A DNA stretch of 6,331 bases from Clostridium sp. AM49-4BH (GTDB lineage: Bacteria > Bacillota > Clostridia > Lachnospirales > Lachnospiraceae), in contig NZ_QUFB01000084.1 in NCBI RefSeq assembly GCF_003478335.1, positions 1 to 6,331 of the forward strand, given 5' to 3'. The notes beneath the pieces are model-generated. The model had not been told where the DNA came from. It made no database searches and worked only from the letters and a program-made list of their open reading frames with translations. How positions within the stretch are numbered: the first letter of the stretch is position 1; each line of letters opens with the position of its first letter. This document shows positions 5,368 to 6,331 of this stretch, one piece after another. A program made the position numbers and the translations under genes.

Positions 5368-5970
5368 ATGAAGTTGTCTGAAAAAATAATCGAATTGCGA
5401 AAAGCAAATGGAATGACGCAGGAAGAACTTGCAGCAAAGTGTAACGTAAGCAGACAATCCATATCCAAGTGGGAAGCGGATATTGCGTTGCCCGAAACGG
5501 AGAAATTGTTAATACTGGGAGAATTGTTTCATGTTTCCATGGATGTGTTGTTAAAGGACGAATTGACACTAAGCGAAGTGAAGGAAGTGCATGGTTGTGG
5601 AAATAATGCAATTCAAGGGAAGAAGCAGGAAGTATATGAAGGAGTCTTGATTAAAGAAAGTGTAACAGATGATACTATCATTGATTTGCTGAATGTACAT
5701 AAGATTGAATTATGGAATACCGGTGAAAAGCCTAAATATTGGACGGTATTGTTTTTTATCAGTGATAAAAAGGATTTTCCGGAGCAAGTATCCAAAGTAA
5801 TGGGAACTGACCCAGATAACGGTGGGAATTGGTTTGTTGATTTCAAGGCTGGAAATGTGAAGTACATTGTTTTCAAAGATAAAATATTGAAATATCAGAT
5901 TGGCAATCAGAAAGAAAAAGATTATGTATGCAACATAAGTCAAATCATCTCCAAGTGCAGCTGCGGATGA
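5368..5970 (+). CDS. XRE/Cro-CI-type transcriptional regulator with a C-terminal domain of unknown function
   Basis: This protein has 200 residues. Residues 3-60 are a classic HTH_3 domain: [24 protein letters not shown] with recognition helix SRQSISKWE, then [23 protein letters not shown] linker of about 25 residues leads to a mixed alpha/beta domain at about 88-188 ([49 protein letters not shown]), which I recognise as a recurrent small clostridial domain but cannot assign a function. It may sense a ligand. The start is fixed by AGGAGG at 5353-5358, 9 nt upstream. The last 12 residues ([12 protein letters not shown]) do not look like the family ending and are antisense to the minus-strand signal-peptide gene, so the native C-terminus was probably lost in a rearrangement. 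Autoregulation through the TTGTACAA sites is likely. Confidence 0.85.
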   Translation: MKLSEKIIELRKANGMTQEELAAKCNVSRQSISKWEADIALPETEKLLILGELFHVSMDVLLKDELTLSEVKEVHGCGNNAIQGKKQEVYEGVLIKESVTDDTIIDLLNVHKIELWNTGEKPKYWTVLFFISDKKDFPEQVSKVMGTDPDNGGNWFVDFKAGNVKYIVFKDKILKYQIGNQKEKDYVCNISQIISKCSCG

Positions 5971-6033
5971 ATTAATAGAAATACATAATGTAGTAATCAT
6001 ACAAATTGTAATTAAGCTTAGTAATTTCTTCAT
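5935..6033 (-). pseudogene. 5' end of a secreted or membrane protein gene, cut at the junction with the XRE gene
   Basis: On the minus strand an ATG at 6031-6033 is preceded by a perfect AGGAGG (6043-6048) at 9 nt. The product starts MKKLLSLITICMITTLCIS and continues [16 protein letters not shown]: a basic start, a hydrophobic core and a small-residue SSAAA cleavage-like site, that is, a convincing Sec signal peptide. The frame stays open to 5710, but beyond about 5935 it is antisense to the conserved part of the XRE gene, so I take only the first 33 or so residues as original. The start is 26 bp after the stop of the minus-strand membrane-protein gene, so the two formed an operon. The exact breakpoint is inferred; a truly 107-residue protein is the alternative. 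Confidence 0.5.
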
Positions 6034-6059
6034 AGTGTTTTACCTCCTGTTATTTGTTA

Positions 6060-6331
6060 TCAATCTTTAATTTCCCGAGAGAATAAAAGTATTGCACACG
6101 CGATATAAATAATTGATATAACGAGCTCTAAAAAAATCAGTGAAACAAAAGGTTTTGTATTTATTTCATATAATGATTTTATGCAAAATATCATAATCAT
6201 TGCATATCCAATTAAGGTTAAGTGAAACAAAAGGTTTTGTATTTATTTCATATAATGATTTTATGCAAAATATCATAATCATTGCATATCCAATTAAGGT
6301 TAATAAGATATTTTTCTTGGATTTATTTTTC
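6060..6331 (-). pseudogene. 3' end of a membrane-protein gene, frameshifted by an 82-bp tandem duplication
   Basis: Read on the minus strand from the right edge, the frame gives KNKSKKNILLTLIGYAMIM, then FCIKSLYEINTKPFVS. It next enters the second repeat copy out of frame and meets TGA at 6166-6168. If one copy of the 82-bp repeat is removed, the frame continues VSLIFLELVISIIYIACAI and LLFSREIKD to TGA at 6060-6062. The joined product has two hydrophobic segments and a charged tail, like the last transmembrane helices of a permease-type protein; the family cannot be named from this piece. Because 82 is not a multiple of 3, the duplication inactivates the C-terminus or replaces it with a different one. 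The 5' part lies outside the window. Confidence 0.65.
6139..6302. repeat. Perfect 82-bp tandem duplication
   Basis: Positions 6139-6220 and 6221-6302 are identical, and the match extends one base further (6221 = 6303). Each unit begins AGTGAAACAAAAGG and ends CAATTAAGGTTA. Flanking bases differ (C6138 vs A6220; G6222 vs T6304). No internal short repeat unit is apparent, and each copy lies within coding sequence of the minus-strand membrane-protein gene. Such a direct duplication typically arises by slippage or unequal recombination and can revert. Confidence 0.95.

Noticed and set aside
5613..5876. 87-residue minus-strand frame within the XRE gene
   Set aside because: It is a shadow of the conserved C-terminal domain and lacks a ribosome binding site.
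6139..6302. CRISPR array or transposon-end repeat
   Set aside because: There are only two copies, directly adjacent with no spacer and without palindromic ends. The reading frame shows it is a duplicated piece of coding sequence.

Overview
The window is AT-rich DNA with strong AGGAGG-type ribosome binding sites and consensus TTGACA/TATAAT-like promoters. This fits a low-GC Firmicute, most likely a gut Clostridia (Lachnospiraceae-like) genome; that assignment is inferred from composition and protein style, not from a marker gene. It reads as an accessory island: a defence-type operon, several small cargo-like genes each with its own control region, and a decayed gene set at the right edge.

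Left part (1-2921). After the tail of an unrecognised gene and a spacer, an extended -10 promoter (374-401) drives three closely packed plus-strand genes. They are an AAA15/RloA-type ATPase (443-1720), a RloB-like TOPRIM-type protein that overlaps it by 11 bp (1710-2339), and a TIR-like protein of the DUF1863/ThsB-like group 15 bp further on (2355-2921). ATPase plus TOPRIM pairs are the core of RloA/RloB, AbiL and PARIS-type defence. A TIR-like third gene makes this a candidate three-component anti-phage system and is the main discovery candidate.

Middle part (2922-5193). A 349-bp spacer holds a possible 19-codon ORF and a hairpin. It is followed by a class I SAM-dependent methyltransferase (3271-4023) whose last residues look frameshifted by one base, and by a good terminator. 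Next is a small ORF broken by an in-frame stop (4220-4360). After it comes a complete attenuation-type leader: a near-consensus promoter, a 20-residue Tyr/Arg-rich leader peptide containing an Arg-Thr-Arg motif, alternative RNA pairings and a strong intrinsic terminator at 4596-4630. The leader controls a GNAT acetyltransferase (4657-5193). This layout is the one used by antibiotic-inducible resistance genes.

Right part (5194-6331). An XRE-type repressor (5368-5970) is preceded by a promoter whose -35 and -10 elements are each covered by the palindrome TTGTACAA, a good autoregulatory operator. The C-terminus of the repressor appears to run into the reverse complement of another gene's start. 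That minus-strand gene has a strong SD and a signal-peptide-like start (ATG at 6033). Upstream of it lies the 3' end of a minus-strand membrane-protein gene (6060-6331) put out of frame by a perfect 82-bp tandem duplication.
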